Source of the DNA: Candidatus Butyricimonas faecavium
GTDB lineage: Bacteria; Bacteroidota; Bacteroidia; Bacteroidales; Marinifilaceae
Assembly (NCBI GenBank): GCA_944321125.1
Contig: CALUKD010000007.1
Span: forward strand, 62,001 to 126,000
DNA: 64,000 bases
Direction of reading: 5' to 3'
In this document: positions 63,451 to 64,000 of the stretch, in pieces
Numbering within the stretch: the stretch's first letter is position 1
How the letters are laid out: every line of letters begins with the position of its first letter
Notes under the pieces: generated by a model
Database searches by the model: none
Told to the model about the DNA's origin: nothing
The model's input: the letters and a program-made list of their open reading frames with translations, nothing else
Made by a program: the position numbers and the translations under genes

Positions 63451-64000
63451 ATGGAAATGTTCTTGCGTGCATTGCAAAAGGGAGATGAGAAAGCTTTCCG
63501 ATTGCTGTTTGATGAATTTTATACTGCACTTTGTCTATTTGCAGAACGTTTCCTAAAAGATCGGGAAGCTGCGGAAGATGTGGTTCAAGAGGTGTTTTTG
63601 AAATATTGGGATAGGCATTCTGATTTTGATAATTACTACAAGATAAAATCATTCCTTTACGTGGTCGTGCGGCATACGTGTTTGAATCAACTTCGTAATA
63701 AACGAGTTCACGTAGAGATTGCAGAAGATGTTGCTATTGAGTCAGATGATTTTTTTCGGGAGCAGGTTATGGAAGAGGAGGCGTATCGAATGTTTTACCG
63801 TTCGATTGAAGAGTTACCGCAGCAAATGCGGAGTGTTATTTGTTATGCTTTAGAAGGATTGAAGAATTCGGAGATTGCTAAAAAAATGGGTGTTTCCGAT
63901 CATGCTGTTCATGCTTATAAAAAAGAAGCATACAAAAGATTGAAAATCAAGATGAAAAATCATTATTATTTATTGCAAGTATTCTGTTATATACTATTTG
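63451..64000 (+). CDS. ECF sigma-70 factor (FecI/RpoE-like; 3' end at window edge)
   Basis: Alternative sigma factor, 183 codons visible without a stop. ATG at 63451 with a GAGGAG stretch 4 nt before it, an unusually good Shine-Dalgarno for this group. Region 2: GDEKAFRLLFDEFYTALCLFAERFLKDREAAEDVVQEVFLKYWD. Region 4: LPQQMRSVICYALEGLKNSEIAKKMGVSDHAVHAYKKEAYKRL. It is probably complete apart from the last few residues. Expected partner FecR and a SusC would lie beyond the window. It starts a new unit just downstream of the locus terminator. Confidence 0.92.
   Translation, partial: MEMFLRALQKGDEKAFRLLFDEFYTALCLFAERFLKDREAAEDVVQEVFLKYWDRHSDFDNYYKIKSFLYVVVRHTCLNQLRNKRVHVEIAEDVAIESDDFFREQVMEEEAYRMFYRSIEELPQQMRSVICYALEGLKNSEIAKKMGVSDHAVHAYKKEAYKRLKIKMKNHYYLLQVFCYILF

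Overview
The window is a stretch of a Bacteroidales chromosome. I infer a Butyricimonas/Odoribacter-like gut anaerobe. Evidence: an 11-subunit-type complex I operon with fused nuoCD and no nuoEFG, a SusC/SusD pair run by an ECF sigma/FecR relay, a BACON-domain metalloprotease lipoprotein, and promoters matching the Bacteroidetes consensus TTTG-n19-TAnnTTTG. I see no rRNA, tRNA, CRISPR array, complete IS or prophage gene.

Layout. 1-10417 (minus): nuoN (cut by the window edge) to nuoA. 10557-10931: a small Cys-rich exported ORF. 11118-13019: a long PurF-family amidotransferase. 13416-15688 (minus): Yip1-like membrane protein, smpB, metalloprotease lipoprotein. 16041-18809: lutABC lactate oxidation. 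18829-20449 (minus): small membrane protein and sugar/H+ symporter. 21229-24702: Xaa-Pro aminopeptidase, dnaN, DnaQ-like exonuclease. 24911-30360: RND efflux operon (MFP, pump, TolC). 30604-36691: argS, flavin reductase, PHP phosphatase, two FKBP-like lipoproteins, inositol-phosphatase. 36783-43548 (minus): DbpA-like helicase, patatin, gapA, tilS, transglutaminase-like lipoprotein. 43661-44173: TlpA-type thioredoxin.

44403-63250 is the most unusual part. An ECF sigma gene with a +1 frameshift is followed by fecR, a susC split by a 127-bp MITE-like insertion, susD, and a lipoprotein. Then comes a run of exported proteins: a subtilisin-fold protein that has lost all catalytic residues, two bilobal aspartic-protease/PDZ proteins, a third aspartic-protease-like protein with broken DTG motifs fused to a thioredoxin domain, and further TlpA-like thioredoxins, with one unknown secreted protein among them. 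I read it as a surface peptide/protein capture, disulfide-reduction and processing system of RagAB type whose regulatory and import genes are now damaged. A second, intact ECF sigma gene starts at 63451 and runs off the window.

The non-coding DNA is also unusual. Most spacers carry imperfect short-period repeats: 7-nt units such as ATTTTAG/ATTTATG, 9-nt units such as ATAAGGTCC, or an inverted GCAGGTT-type repeat. The nuo operon spacers share a further common core. Between gapA and tilS there is a consensus promoter followed about 70 bp later by a strong terminator, a candidate small RNA.
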